NCBI GenBank assembly: GCA_019310195.1
Contig: JAFDET010000004.1
Coordinates: 1-30,245, forward strand
Origin: Deltaproteobacteria bacterium
GTDB lineage: Bacteria > Myxococcota_A > UBA9160 > JAFDET01
Direction: 5' to 3'
Length of the DNA stretch: 30,245 nt
Shown here: piece after piece, positions 7,636-14,716 of the stretch
How positions within the stretch are numbered: position 1 is the stretch's first letter
How the letters are laid out: the number at the start of each line of letters is the position of its first letter
The notes under the pieces: model-generated
Database searches by the model: none
Told to the model about the DNA's origin: nothing
What the model saw: the letters and a program-made list of their open reading frames with translations, nothing else
Position numbers and translations under genes: made by a program

Positions 7636-8669
7636 GCGCGACGCACGACGAGCTGTCGCCCGAGCGCCTGCCGGACGAGGGCGGCCTCGAGGATCGGCTG
7701 CGGCCCCGCCAGCTGGCGGAGTTCGTGGGTCAGAAGCGGCTGGTGGAGAACCTGGACGTCTTCATCCGCGCCGCGCGCGAGCGCGGCGAGCCGGTGGATC
7801 ACCTGCTCTTCTACGGGCCGCCGGGCCTGGGCAAGACCGCGCTGGCCCACGTGGTAGCCCGGGAGATGGGCGCGGAGCTGCGGATCACCAGTGGGCCGGT
7901 GATCGAGCGCCAGGGCGACCTGGCCGCCCTGCTCTCGAACCTGGAGACGGGCGATGTGCTCTTCATCGACGAGATCCATCGTCTCAACCCCGCCGTCGAG
8001 GAGATCCTCTACCCGGCCATGGAGGACTTCAAGATGGACCTCATGGTGGGGCAGGGGCCCGCCTCGCGTTCGATCCGCCTGGATGTGGCGCGCTTCACCC
8101 TGGTCGGCGCGACCACGCGCGCGGGGCTGCTGACCGCACCGCTGCGCGACCGCTTCGGCTGGTCGGCGCGCCTGGACTACTACCCGGCAGAGGATCTCGA
8201 GCGCATCCTGCAACGCTCCGCCGCGTTGCTGGGGATCGACCTGGCCGGCGAGGCCGCCGGCGAGATCGCGCGCCGCTCCCGCGGAACGCCGCGCATCGCC
8301 AATCGCCTGGCGCGCCGGGTGCGCGACTTCGCCGAGGTGGAGGCGAGCAATGAAGGGTCGGTGAGCCGCGAGCTGGCGCGCTTCGCCCTCGAGCGGCTCG
8401 AGGTGGACGAGGCCGGCTTCGACAAGCTGGACCGCGCGATCCTGATGACGATCCTGGAGAAGTTCGAGGGCGGCCCCGTCGGGCTCGACACCCTGGCCGC
8501 CGCACTGGGCGAGGACAAGGGCACCATCGAGGACCTGGTGGAGCCGTTCCTGATCCAGCAGGGATTCCTGGAGCGGACGCCGCGCGGCCGCGTGGCCACG
8601 CCCCACGCCTGCCGCCACTTCGGCATCACGCCCCCGCCTCGCCGCAGCGGCCAGACCCGCCTCTTCTAG
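7632..8669 (+). CDS. ruvB: Holliday junction branch migration helicase RuvB
   Basis: The 345-aa AAA+ ATPase drives branch migration together with RuvA. It shows the family N-terminus (RPRQLAEFVGQ), Walker A GPPGLGKT at 62-69, Walker B FIDEIHRLN at 111-119, the sensor segment LVGATTRAGLL, the arginine-finger region LRDRFG, and the C-terminal winged-helix domain (RTPRGRVATPHA). It overlaps ruvA as ATGA. The stop at 8667 is followed 10 nt later by the large inverted repeat, which may also end transcription. Confidence 0.97.
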   Translation: MSATHDELSPERLPDEGGLEDRLRPRQLAEFVGQKRLVENLDVFIRAARERGEPVDHLLFYGPPGLGKTALAHVVAREMGAELRITSGPVIERQGDLAALLSNLETGDVLFIDEIHRLNPAVEEILYPAMEDFKMDLMVGQGPASRSIRLDVARFTLVGATTRAGLLTAPLRDRFGWSARLDYYPAEDLERILQRSAALLGIDLAGEAAGEIARRSRGTPRIANRLARRVRDFAEVEASNEGSVSRELARFALERLEVDEAGFDKLDRAILMTILEKFEGGPVGLDTLAAALGEDKGTIEDLVEPFLIQQGFLERTPRGRVATPHACRHFGITPPPRRSGQTRLF

Positions 8670-8679
8670 AACCAAGAAA

Positions 8680-8795
8680 GGAAACTAAGAAAGGGGACGG
8701 TCCTTAGAAACTAAGTAACTCCGCTCCGTTCTCGCGAGCGCGACCCGGGTCCTGAGTTACTTAGTTTCTAAGGACCGTCCCCTTTCTTAGTTTCC
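8680..8795. repeat. perfect 42-bp inverted repeat (GGGGACGGTCC type)
   Basis: The arms 8680-8721 and 8754-8795 are exact reverse complements around a 32-nt spacer that holds the small palindrome CTCGCGAG (8731-8738). Each arm contains the core GGGGACGGTCC. It fills the junction between the convergent ruvB and FG-GAP genes, and its right arm supplies the TAA stop (8787-8789) of the minus-strand gene. A second element with the related core GGGACAGTCCC is at 14282-14357. It looks like a REP-type palindrome and could also act as a bidirectional terminator, though there is no T-run. No transposase gene is in the window. Confidence 0.85.
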
Positions 8796-10334
8796 CGGGC
8801 GGAGGCTGGGGCTGGTGCCGGGCAGGATGCCCCGGTTGCGCAGCAGGTGGGCGCCGTCTTCGGTGAGCCAGTCGTCGTAGACCACCAGGTCCTGCAGGCC
8901 GTCGGCGTCGGCGTCGACCACCGCCAGCCAGCTCGCGGACGGGATCTTCTGGCTTGCGACGCGCTCGTCGAAGCCGGGTCCGCGCTCGCCGCCGCGGCCC
9001 AGGTGGAGGGCCAGGGAGTCGCGCCCGGTCCCGTACAGCAGGTCGCGGATGCCGTCCCCGTTCCAGTCCCCGTCGGCGTTGGGCAGCAGCCCGGCTACGC
9101 GGCCCTCCTCCAGGTTGAAGGCCAGGGCGACCTCGCCGTGCCACACCTCTTCTGCGCCCTGGATGCCCGGCGGCCGCAGCGAGAAGACCCGCAGCTCGAC
9201 CTCGGCGCGGCGCGTGGTGAGGAAGCGCAGCACCTGGACCAGGCCCATGCGCATCATCGAGTGGAAAACCTCGACGCGCCCGTCGCCGTCCAGGTCCACC
9301 AGCTCCAGGTCGGCGACGCCGGCGTCCACGCTGAGGCTGGCGTTGGCGGTGCGGGCGATGCTGGCACCGTTGCCGGGGTTGTGGTGGATCTCGGTCGTGG
9401 CGTGACTTCCGAACAGCCGCCCCGACGAGCGGTGCACCACGAGATCCGCCAGCCCGTCGCCGTCCAGGTCGCGGGCAAAGAGGCGCGCGCGGGTGGTCTT
9501 GTAGCGCAGCTCCTCGTCGGCGCGGAAGGGCCGCAGGGGCATGCTGCGTGTGGGCTCGGCGGGCGGGCCGCTGCCGTTGGAGCGGAAGACGTCCACTCCG
9601 TAGCGGCCCAGGGCGAAGAGATCCGCGCGCCCGTCGCCGTCGTCGTCGGCCAGGGTCAGCGCGGGCCACTCGAAGGTGGCTTCCAGGATCCCGTCGTAGG
9701 GGGGCGGCCCGGGGGTCGGCGTGAAGTACTCGGTGAGGATGGGCATGTGCAGGGTCCGCGGCTCCGCGCCGGGCTTCAGCGCTCGGAGCTGCGCCCCGTC
9801 CAGGCTGGGCAGCAGCAGCTCGGGGCTGCCTTTCCCGCTCCAGTCGGCCACCATGGGCATGCGCGAGAAGGAGCGCATGCGCGGGGGCAGCGGGGCGGGC
9901 GGGTCGAGCTCCACGCGCTGCAGGAGCGGGGCCCCGGCCGCCAGGCTTCGAATCTCCAGTGCCCGTCGAGACAGCAGCAGCAGCTCGTCCCCGGGCGCCG
10001 GGTGCACGTCGCCCACGTCGAAGGCCACCGCCTGCGGCGGCATGGCCAGCGAGAGCCGGGGCGAGAGCTCCGTGGCGCCGGGCTCCAGACGGAACAGGTC
10101 CAGGCGGCGACGCTCGTCGGGTGGGGTGCCCTCTACGTAGACCACCATCAGGTCGGGGGCTGCAGGGCCGGGTGCGGTGGACACCTCGAGCGCCGCCAGC
10201 GCTCGGCCGCGGGCCCGCAGGGGCAGGATCTCGAAGGGGGCCTCGTCGCGGGCTCCCGCCGAACCGGCGGCCAATGCGCAGAAGAGGGCCAGTGCGGCCG
10301 CCATACCCCCGGGGCGTCCCGCCCCGTCCAGCAT
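8787..10334 (-). CDS. secreted FG-GAP/VCBS repeat protein
   Basis: This protein of about 515 aa has a hydrophobic signal peptide (MAAALALFCALAAGSAGA) and then at least six calcium-loop-like FG-GAP repeats, such as DDDGDGRADLF, DLDGDGLADLV, DLDGDGRVEVF and DWNGDGIRDLL. These repeats build integrin-alpha-like beta-propellers that bind Ca2+ and usually sit outside the cytoplasm. The start is uncertain: GTG 10352, ATG 10334 or ATG 10304 are all in frame and none has a good SD. I prefer 10334 because it places a positive charge before the hydrophobic core. The last codons and stop lie in the inverted repeat. The ligand and function are unknown. Confidence 0.8.
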   Translation of the reverse strand: MLDGAGRPGGMAAALALFCALAAGSAGARDEAPFEILPLRARGRALAALEVSTAPGPAAPDLMVVYVEGTPPDERRRLDLFRLEPGATELSPRLSLAMPPQAVAFDVGDVHPAPGDELLLLSRRALEIRSLAAGAPLLQRVELDPPAPLPPRMRSFSRMPMVADWSGKGSPELLLPSLDGAQLRALKPGAEPRTLHMPILTEYFTPTPGPPPYDGILEATFEWPALTLADDDGDGRADLFALGRYGVDVFRSNGSGPPAEPTRSMPLRPFRADEELRYKTTRARLFARDLDGDGLADLVVHRSSGRLFGSHATTEIHHNPGNGASIARTANASLSVDAGVADLELVDLDGDGRVEVFHSMMRMGLVQVLRFLTTRRAEVELRVFSLRPPGIQGAEEVWHGEVALAFNLEEGRVAGLLPNADGDWNGDGIRDLLYGTGRDSLALHLGRGGERGPGFDERVASQKIPSASWLAVVDADADGLQDLVVYDDWLTEDGAHLLRNRGILPGTSPSLRPGN

Positions 10335-10419
10335 CGCACGCCCCGACTGCACACCGGCAGTCTACGACAGCTTCGCAGCAGGGGTTTCTGCGGCTCAACA
10401 AGCGGGTGCAGGCAACCGA

Positions 10420-10448
10420 TAGGGGACAGGGGCGAAATCCGGCGCCTT
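10420..10448 (+). repeat. possible single-arm remnant of the GGGGACAG repeat
   Basis: TAGGGGACAGG at 10420-10430 matches the start of the inverted-repeat cores at 8693 and 14291, but no opposing arm is present. It lies in the 161-bp divergent gap between the FG-GAP gene and the TPR kinase, which otherwise shows no clear promoter. It could be chance. Confidence 0.25.
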
Positions 10449-10495
10449 TAGGTTCGTGCGCCGGGCGGGCCCGACCAGACGGAGACGTACCAGCC

Positions 10496-13066
10496 GTGCG
10501 ATTGATCCTCCGCATCCTGCTGCTCGGCATGGGGCTTCCGGTGTTCCTGGCGGGCGCCGTGGGGCTGGGCCACGCCTACGCGCCCGAGTCCTCTGCAACC
10601 CAGGTCGTCCACGGGGTGTTCGTGAGCCTGGTGGGTGCGGCCGACCAGCTGCTGGCCCTGGGGCTTTCCGGCGACGAGCTCGCCCACAACCTGTCCGCGC
10701 AGGTCGTGCACTGGGTGGTTCCCGCCGTGGGCCTGGTTCTGATCCTGGCCGGTGTCTGGCCGCGGCGCAGCCAGCACGCCGAGGAAGGCGAGGCCGCCGC
10801 CGAGGAAGACGCTCCCAAGCTCGAGCGCTCCGCGCGGCGGCGTGCGGAGAAGCAGGTCAAGGAGCTGGTCAAGAAGGGCGACATTCGCGAAGCGGCCGAG
10901 CTCTACCTGACCACCGACCAGCTCGACAAGGCCGTCGACCTCTACGTCCAATGCGGCGACCTGCAGCGCGCCGCCGAGATCCGGCACGATCAGAACCGCT
11001 TCGAAGAAGCGGCCGAGTTCTTCGCCCAGGCCGGGCGCCACGAGTCGGCGGCCACCCTCTATGCGGACCAGGGCGATCACGCCAAGGCGGCCGAGATGTT
11101 CGTCCAGGCGGGCCGCAAGAGCATGGCCGCCGAGGCCTACGAGAAGGCGGGCCAGAACGCGAAGGCGGCGGAGTGCTTCCAGGAATCGGGCTTCGCGCGC
11201 CACGCGGCCCAGGCCTGGGTTCGCTGCCAGAGCTGGCGCAATGCGGCCACCTGCCTGGAGGAGGTGATCTCGGAGGAGGGCTCCAAGACCGGCATCGGAG
11301 ATACGCGCAAGGACCAGGAGGTGCGCAAGCTCGTTCTCCAGTGCGGCAAGCTCTGGGAGCAGGCCGACGATCTCGACAAGGCCGCGATCATTCTCGAGCG
11401 CGGCGGCGTCTTCCCGGCCGCCGCGGAGATCAACGTCCGCCTGGAGCGCTTCGGCAAGGCGGCCGAGCTCTACCAGCGCTCGAACGAGCCCCTGAAGGCG
11501 GCCGATGCGCTGCGCCGCCTGGGTGAGGACAAGGCCGCCGAGCAGCTCCTGGGCGAGTACCACCGCGATCGGGGCGACGACGAGGAGGCAGCCCGGGCCT
11601 TCGAGGCGGCGGGCGATTCGCTCGCGGCCGGCGACCTCTACCGCAAGCTCCAGGAGTTCGCGAAGGCCGGTGAGTGCTTCCACGCCAACCACGACTCCGC
11701 CCAGGCAGCGGAGATGTTCCGCCTGGCCGGAGAGCCGGTGCGCGCCGCAGCCTGCTACGAGGACGCCCAGCGCTTCGTCGAGGCGGCCGAGTGCTTCGCC
11801 GAAGGAGGCGACCTGCTCAAGCAGGCCGAGCTCCTGGTGCGGGCCGAGCATTACCTGGCGGCCGGCGAGATCTTTCACCGCGAAGGCGACGAGGACCAGG
11901 CCATCAAGGTCCTGCAGAAGATCGAGCCCGGGCATGCGGACCTGGCCGGAGCGTCGGCGATCCTGGGGCGCATCTTCAAGAACAAGGGGATGTACTCCCT
12001 TTCCATCAAGAAGCTGCGCCAGGCCCTGGGCGACTCCGATCTCGAGGCACAGAACATCGCCGCGTTTTACGAGCTGGCGCGCGTCTACGACGCCAATCGC
12101 CAGTTCCGCGAAGCGGTGGACCTGTACGAGAAGATCCTCGCCTGCGACTACCACTACAGCGATGTGGAGGATCGCCTCGACGCGGGTCGCGAGAAGTTGC
12201 GGCTCCAGGAGCTGAAGGAGGGGCCCTCGACCCAGGGCGGGACGGCCAGCGGCTCGTCGCTCACACCGACGGGCAACGCCCGCTACCAGATCGTCGCCGA
12301 GCTCGGCCGCGGCGGGATGGGCATCGTCTACAAGGCGCAGGACACCGTGCTCGACCGGGTGGTGGCCTACAAGGTCCTGCCCGACACGCTGAAGGAGAAC
12401 CCGCAGGCCCTCAAGAACTTCCTGCGCGAGGCGAAGAGCGCCGCCCAGCTGAATCACCCCAACATCGTCACCGTCTACGACGCCGGCGAGCAGGACGGCC
12501 GCTACTACATCGCCATGGAGTACGTGGACGGCACCACGCTCAAGGAGATCTTGAAGCGGCGCGGCCCGATTGCGCCCGGCGGCGTGATGCACGTGCTGGT
12601 CCAGCTGTGCGAGGCGCTGGCCTACGCCCACGAGAAGAAGATCGTCCACCGCGACGTGAAGACGGCCAACACCATGTGGACCCGCGAGAAGCAGGCGAAG
12701 ATCATGGACTTCGGCCTGGCCAAGGTCCTGGAGGAGGTGCGGAACCACACCACGCTGGTTTCCGGCACTCCCTACTACATGAGCCCCGAGCAGACCCTGG
12801 GCAAGAACATCGACCACCGCACCGACATCTACTCTCTGGGCGTCACGGTCTTCGAGCTGTGCACCGGGCGGCTGCCCTTCATGGAGGGGAATATCCCCTA
12901 CCACCACGTGCACACGCCGCCGCCGGATCCCACCTCGGTGAACCCCCGCATTCCCGAGGTCCTGGCCAACGTGGTGCGGCGCTGCATGCAGAAGGACCCG
13001 GACGCCCGCTACGCCAATGCACGGGAGATCCTGGCGGAGCTCAAGGCCGCACGGGCCAAGCGCTAA
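10496..13066 (+). CDS. membrane-anchored TPR - Ser/Thr protein kinase
   Basis: The 856-aa protein has two N-terminal membrane segments (about 4-27 and 73-89), a long array of TPR-like helical repeats (about 120-580, recurring AAE.F..AG...AA patterns), and a C-terminal Hanks-type kinase domain (about 596-856). The kinase looks active: GRGGMGIVYKA, VAYKVL with the ATP lysine, HRDVKTANT, DFGLA and SGTPYYMSPEQ. No PASTA or other external sensor is present; the loop between the membrane segments is only about 45 residues. TPRs may recruit substrates or sense partners (inference). The GTG at 10496 is chosen because GGAG (10481-10484) is well placed and the membrane segment follows at once; the longer frame from 9959 overlaps the divergent gene. 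Substrates are unknown. Confidence 0.9.
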   Translation: MRLILRILLLGMGLPVFLAGAVGLGHAYAPESSATQVVHGVFVSLVGAADQLLALGLSGDELAHNLSAQVVHWVVPAVGLVLILAGVWPRRSQHAEEGEAAAEEDAPKLERSARRRAEKQVKELVKKGDIREAAELYLTTDQLDKAVDLYVQCGDLQRAAEIRHDQNRFEEAAEFFAQAGRHESAATLYADQGDHAKAAEMFVQAGRKSMAAEAYEKAGQNAKAAECFQESGFARHAAQAWVRCQSWRNAATCLEEVISEEGSKTGIGDTRKDQEVRKLVLQCGKLWEQADDLDKAAIILERGGVFPAAAEINVRLERFGKAAELYQRSNEPLKAADALRRLGEDKAAEQLLGEYHRDRGDDEEAARAFEAAGDSLAAGDLYRKLQEFAKAGECFHANHDSAQAAEMFRLAGEPVRAAACYEDAQRFVEAAECFAEGGDLLKQAELLVRAEHYLAAGEIFHREGDEDQAIKVLQKIEPGHADLAGASAILGRIFKNKGMYSLSIKKLRQALGDSDLEAQNIAAFYELARVYDANRQFREAVDLYEKILACDYHYSDVEDRLDAGREKLRLQELKEGPSTQGGTASGSSLTPTGNARYQIVAELGRGGMGIVYKAQDTVLDRVVAYKVLPDTLKENPQALKNFLREAKSAAQLNHPNIVTVYDAGEQDGRYYIAMEYVDGTTLKEILKRRGPIAPGGVMHVLVQLCEALAYAHEKKIVHRDVKTANTMWTREKQAKIMDFGLAKVLEEVRNHTTLVSGTPYYMSPEQTLGKNIDHRTDIYSLGVTVFELCTGRLPFMEGNIPYHHVHTPPPDPTSVNPRIPEVLANVVRRCMQKDPDARYANAREILAELKAARAKR

Positions 13067-13114
13067 GGGCTGCGGCGTCAGGAGCCCCCGAGGGGCATTT
13101 CCGGGCCGAACTGT

Positions 13115-13130
13115 GTGACGGATCAGTCAC
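13115..13130. promoter_or_regulatory. 16-nt dyad, candidate operator or enhancer site
   Basis: GTGACGGATCAGTCAC is a palindrome with one mismatched pair, centred on GATC, 49 nt after the kinase stop and about 170 nt upstream of the predicted sigma54 start site of lpxC. That is a plausible place for an activator site. It is not a CRP site by spacing, and with no T-run it is not an obvious terminator. Confidence 0.35.
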
Positions 13131-13267
13131 GGCCGTAACCCAAGCATCACTCCTAAGCCCCGATGTCCCCACGGGGCACACTTTAACCGGCAGCTTCGCC
13201 TGGAATTTTCTCTTGATTAACGAGGGATTAAAACTTCCGAAACGCGAGGGGTTGACTAGCTTTCATG

Positions 13268-13284
13268 CGGCACGGACATTGCTA
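13268..13284 (+). promoter_or_regulatory. sigma54 (-24/-12) promoter candidate upstream of lpxC
   Basis: CGGCACGGACATTGCTA matches the RpoN consensus TGGCACG-N4-TTGCW at all but the first base. GG (13269-13270) and GC (13281-13282) are exactly 10 nt apart. The predicted start is near 13294, 76 nt upstream of the lpxC GTG. A much weaker sigma70-like pair, TTGACT (13252-13257) and GACATT (13275-13280), overlaps it. The 13067-13369 gap also holds an AT-rich block (about 13200-13250) and two CTTCATGG repeats (13298-13305, 13309-13316) in the leader. Confidence 0.55.
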
Positions 13285-13357
13285 CTCCGAGCGGCAGCTT
13301 CATGGCTCCTTCATGGAAGGGGCCGGGCTAGGGTGACCGCAGAGCATCGCTGGGCAT

Positions 13358-13368
13358 GGGGGGGGGAG
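13358..13368 (+). promoter_or_regulatory. G9 tract forming the lpxC ribosome binding site
   Basis: Nine Gs at 13358-13366 followed by AG end one base before the lpxC GTG (13370). This is the only SD-like sequence for lpxC and its spacing is abnormally short. An ATG at 13356 runs into the tract but is out of frame with lpxC by one base. Confidence 0.6.
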
Positions 13369-13369
13369 C

Positions 13370-14281
13370 GTGTTTCAACGGACGATCGCGGAGAAGGTCA
13401 GCTGTACCGGGATTGGGCTGCACAGTGGCTCACCGGTCGAGCTGACTCTCCATCCGGCTCGTGCAGGCACCGGGGTCATTTTCGAGCGAACCGACGTCGG
13501 GCTGCCCGTGGAAGTTCCGGCCGCCTCGGAGAGCGTGACGGCCACACTCAACGCCACCACGCTGGGCCGCGCCGGCACCAGTGTGGGGACGGTGGAGCAT
13601 CTGCTCGCCGCGCTCTACGGCCTGGGCATCGACAACGTCCGCGTTGAGGTTCATGGGCCGGAGATTCCCGTCATGGACGGCAGCGCTGCACCGTTCGTGT
13701 TCCTGGTTCGCCAGGCCGGCATCTTCGAGCAGGACGCCCCTCGGCGGGTCCTGCGGGTGCGCTCGCCCCTGGAGATCCGGGATGGCAAGAAGCGCATCCG
13801 GATCGAGCCCGCCCGGACCCTGCGGGTGAGCTACGCGGTCGACTTCGCGCATCCGTGCATTGGTCGTCAGTCCCTGCGCGGCCTGGAGCTGGTGAACGGC
13901 AGCTTCGAGGCGGAGCTGGCCCGGGCGCGCACGTTCGGCTTCCTGCACGAGGTCGAGGCCCTGTGGCGCGCCGGTCTGGCGCGGGGTGGGTCGCTGGAGA
14001 ACACCATCGTCCTCGACGAAGTCGGCGTGATGAACCCGGAAGGCCTGCGCTGGGGCGACGAGTTCGTGCGCCACAAGGTGCTGGATCTGGTGGGTGACCT
14101 GGCGCTCCTCGGCATGCCCGTGCAGGGCCATGTGATCGTCGAGCGCGGTGGCCACGCACTGCACCAGCGCATGGTGGGCGAGCTGGCCCGACGCGCCAGG
14201 GCCTGGAGTGAGCCGGCCAACGTCGCCGACAGCTACGCCGAGCCCATCTCCTACGGCGCCCTCCGCACCGCCACCGCATAG
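13370..14281 (+). CDS. lpxC: UDP-3-O-acyl-N-acetylglucosamine deacetylase
   Basis: The 303-aa enzyme carries out the zinc-dependent committed step of lipid A synthesis. Family marks are all present: TGIGLHSG, TVEHLLAALYGLGIDN (zinc ligand H77), MDGSAAPFV, RTFGFLHEVEAL, and RHKVLDLVGDLALLG with H235 and D239 as the other ligands, followed by GHALHQRMV. The length is normal. The GTG at 13370 is the only fitting start in the present frame. Its stop (14279-14281) abuts a 37-bp inverted repeat. It stands apart from other lipid A genes here, with its own promoter region. Confidence 0.96.
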   Translation: MFQRTIAEKVSCTGIGLHSGSPVELTLHPARAGTGVIFERTDVGLPVEVPAASESVTATLNATTLGRAGTSVGTVEHLLAALYGLGIDNVRVEVHGPEIPVMDGSAAPFVFLVRQAGIFEQDAPRRVLRVRSPLEIRDGKKRIRIEPARTLRVSYAVDFAHPCIGRQSLRGLELVNGSFEAELARARTFGFLHEVEALWRAGLARGGSLENTIVLDEVGVMNPEGLRWGDEFVRHKVLDLVGDLALLGMPVQGHVIVERGGHALHQRMVGELARRARAWSEPANVADSYAEPISYGALRTATA

Positions 14282-14357
14282 CGGAACCTACGGGACAGTC
14301 CCACTAGTTCCGGCCTGCACGCAGGCCGGAACTAGTGGGACTGTCCCGTAGGTTCCG
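14282..14357. repeat. perfect 37-bp inverted repeat (GGGACAGTCCC type)
   Basis: The arms 14282-14318 and 14321-14357 are exact reverse complements with only two bases between them. Each arm holds the core GGGACAGTCCC. It starts on the base after the lpxC stop and encodes the last seven residues (EPTGQSH) and the stop (14332-14334) of the minus-strand PilZ gene. Its core and its position at a convergent junction match the element at 8680-8795. In RNA it would form a 37-bp hairpin, so it may stop transcription from both sides, though no T-run is present. Confidence 0.85.
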
Positions 14358-14712
14358 TTGCGGCGTAGCGTTCCAGGTCGTGGGCGAGGCGGGCTTGGGC
14401 GTTGCGGTCGCTGAAGCTGATCCCCATGCCGCGGCCCGAAGGCGGGACGCCCGGCGTCGATGGTGCGTTGGCCCACACCACCCGGCCCGCCAGCTCGTGG
14501 TCGCCGTGGCCCCCCGGCAGCCGCAAGCGGACCCGGAGCTGGGTGCCGGGTGCGAGCGGCGATTCGGTGGCGATGAACAGGCCCCCTGCACCCAGGGTGG
14601 TGGCGAGGGCCGCACCGACCCGACCGTCGTTCTCGACGCGCCAGCTCACGTCCAGGCGTACGGTGAGGCGGCGGTAGCGGCGCTGCTCGCGCAGGGCGCT
14701 GGCACGGCTCAC
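14332..14712 (-). CDS. PilZ domain protein, myxobacterial type
   Basis: The 126-aa protein is essentially one PilZ domain. It has the N-terminal RxxxR motif (RRYRR, 11-15), the GGLFIATESPLAPGTQLRV segment and a C-terminal GMGISF strand typical of the Mx-type PilZ family described from Myxococcus. The second c-di-GMP motif, usually [D/N]xSxxG, reads TxGxGG here (39-44), so ligand binding may be weak or lost. GTG at 14712 is chosen because it lies 4 bp after the stop of the giant TPR gene and matches the domain start; a longer frame to 15000 only shadows that gene. The C-terminal seven residues come from the inverted repeat. It is probably cotranscribed with the TPR gene. Confidence 0.8.
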   Translation of the reverse strand: MSRASALREQRRYRRLTVRLDVSWRVENDGRVGAALATTLGAGGLFIATESPLAPGTQLRVRLRLPGGHGDHELAGRVVWANAPSTPGVPPSGRGMGISFSDRNAQARLAHDLERYAATEPTGQSH

Positions 14713-14716
14713 CGGC

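Noticed and set aside
8754..8795. Intrinsic terminator for ruvB or the FG-GAP gene
   Set aside because: The hairpin is strong but there is no T-run after either arm; kept as a repeat with possible terminator activity.
13114..13130. CRP/FNR-type site
   Set aside because: TGTGA and TCAC half-sites are 8 nt apart, not 6, so symmetry does not fit; the better dyad is GTGAC-N6-GTCAC.
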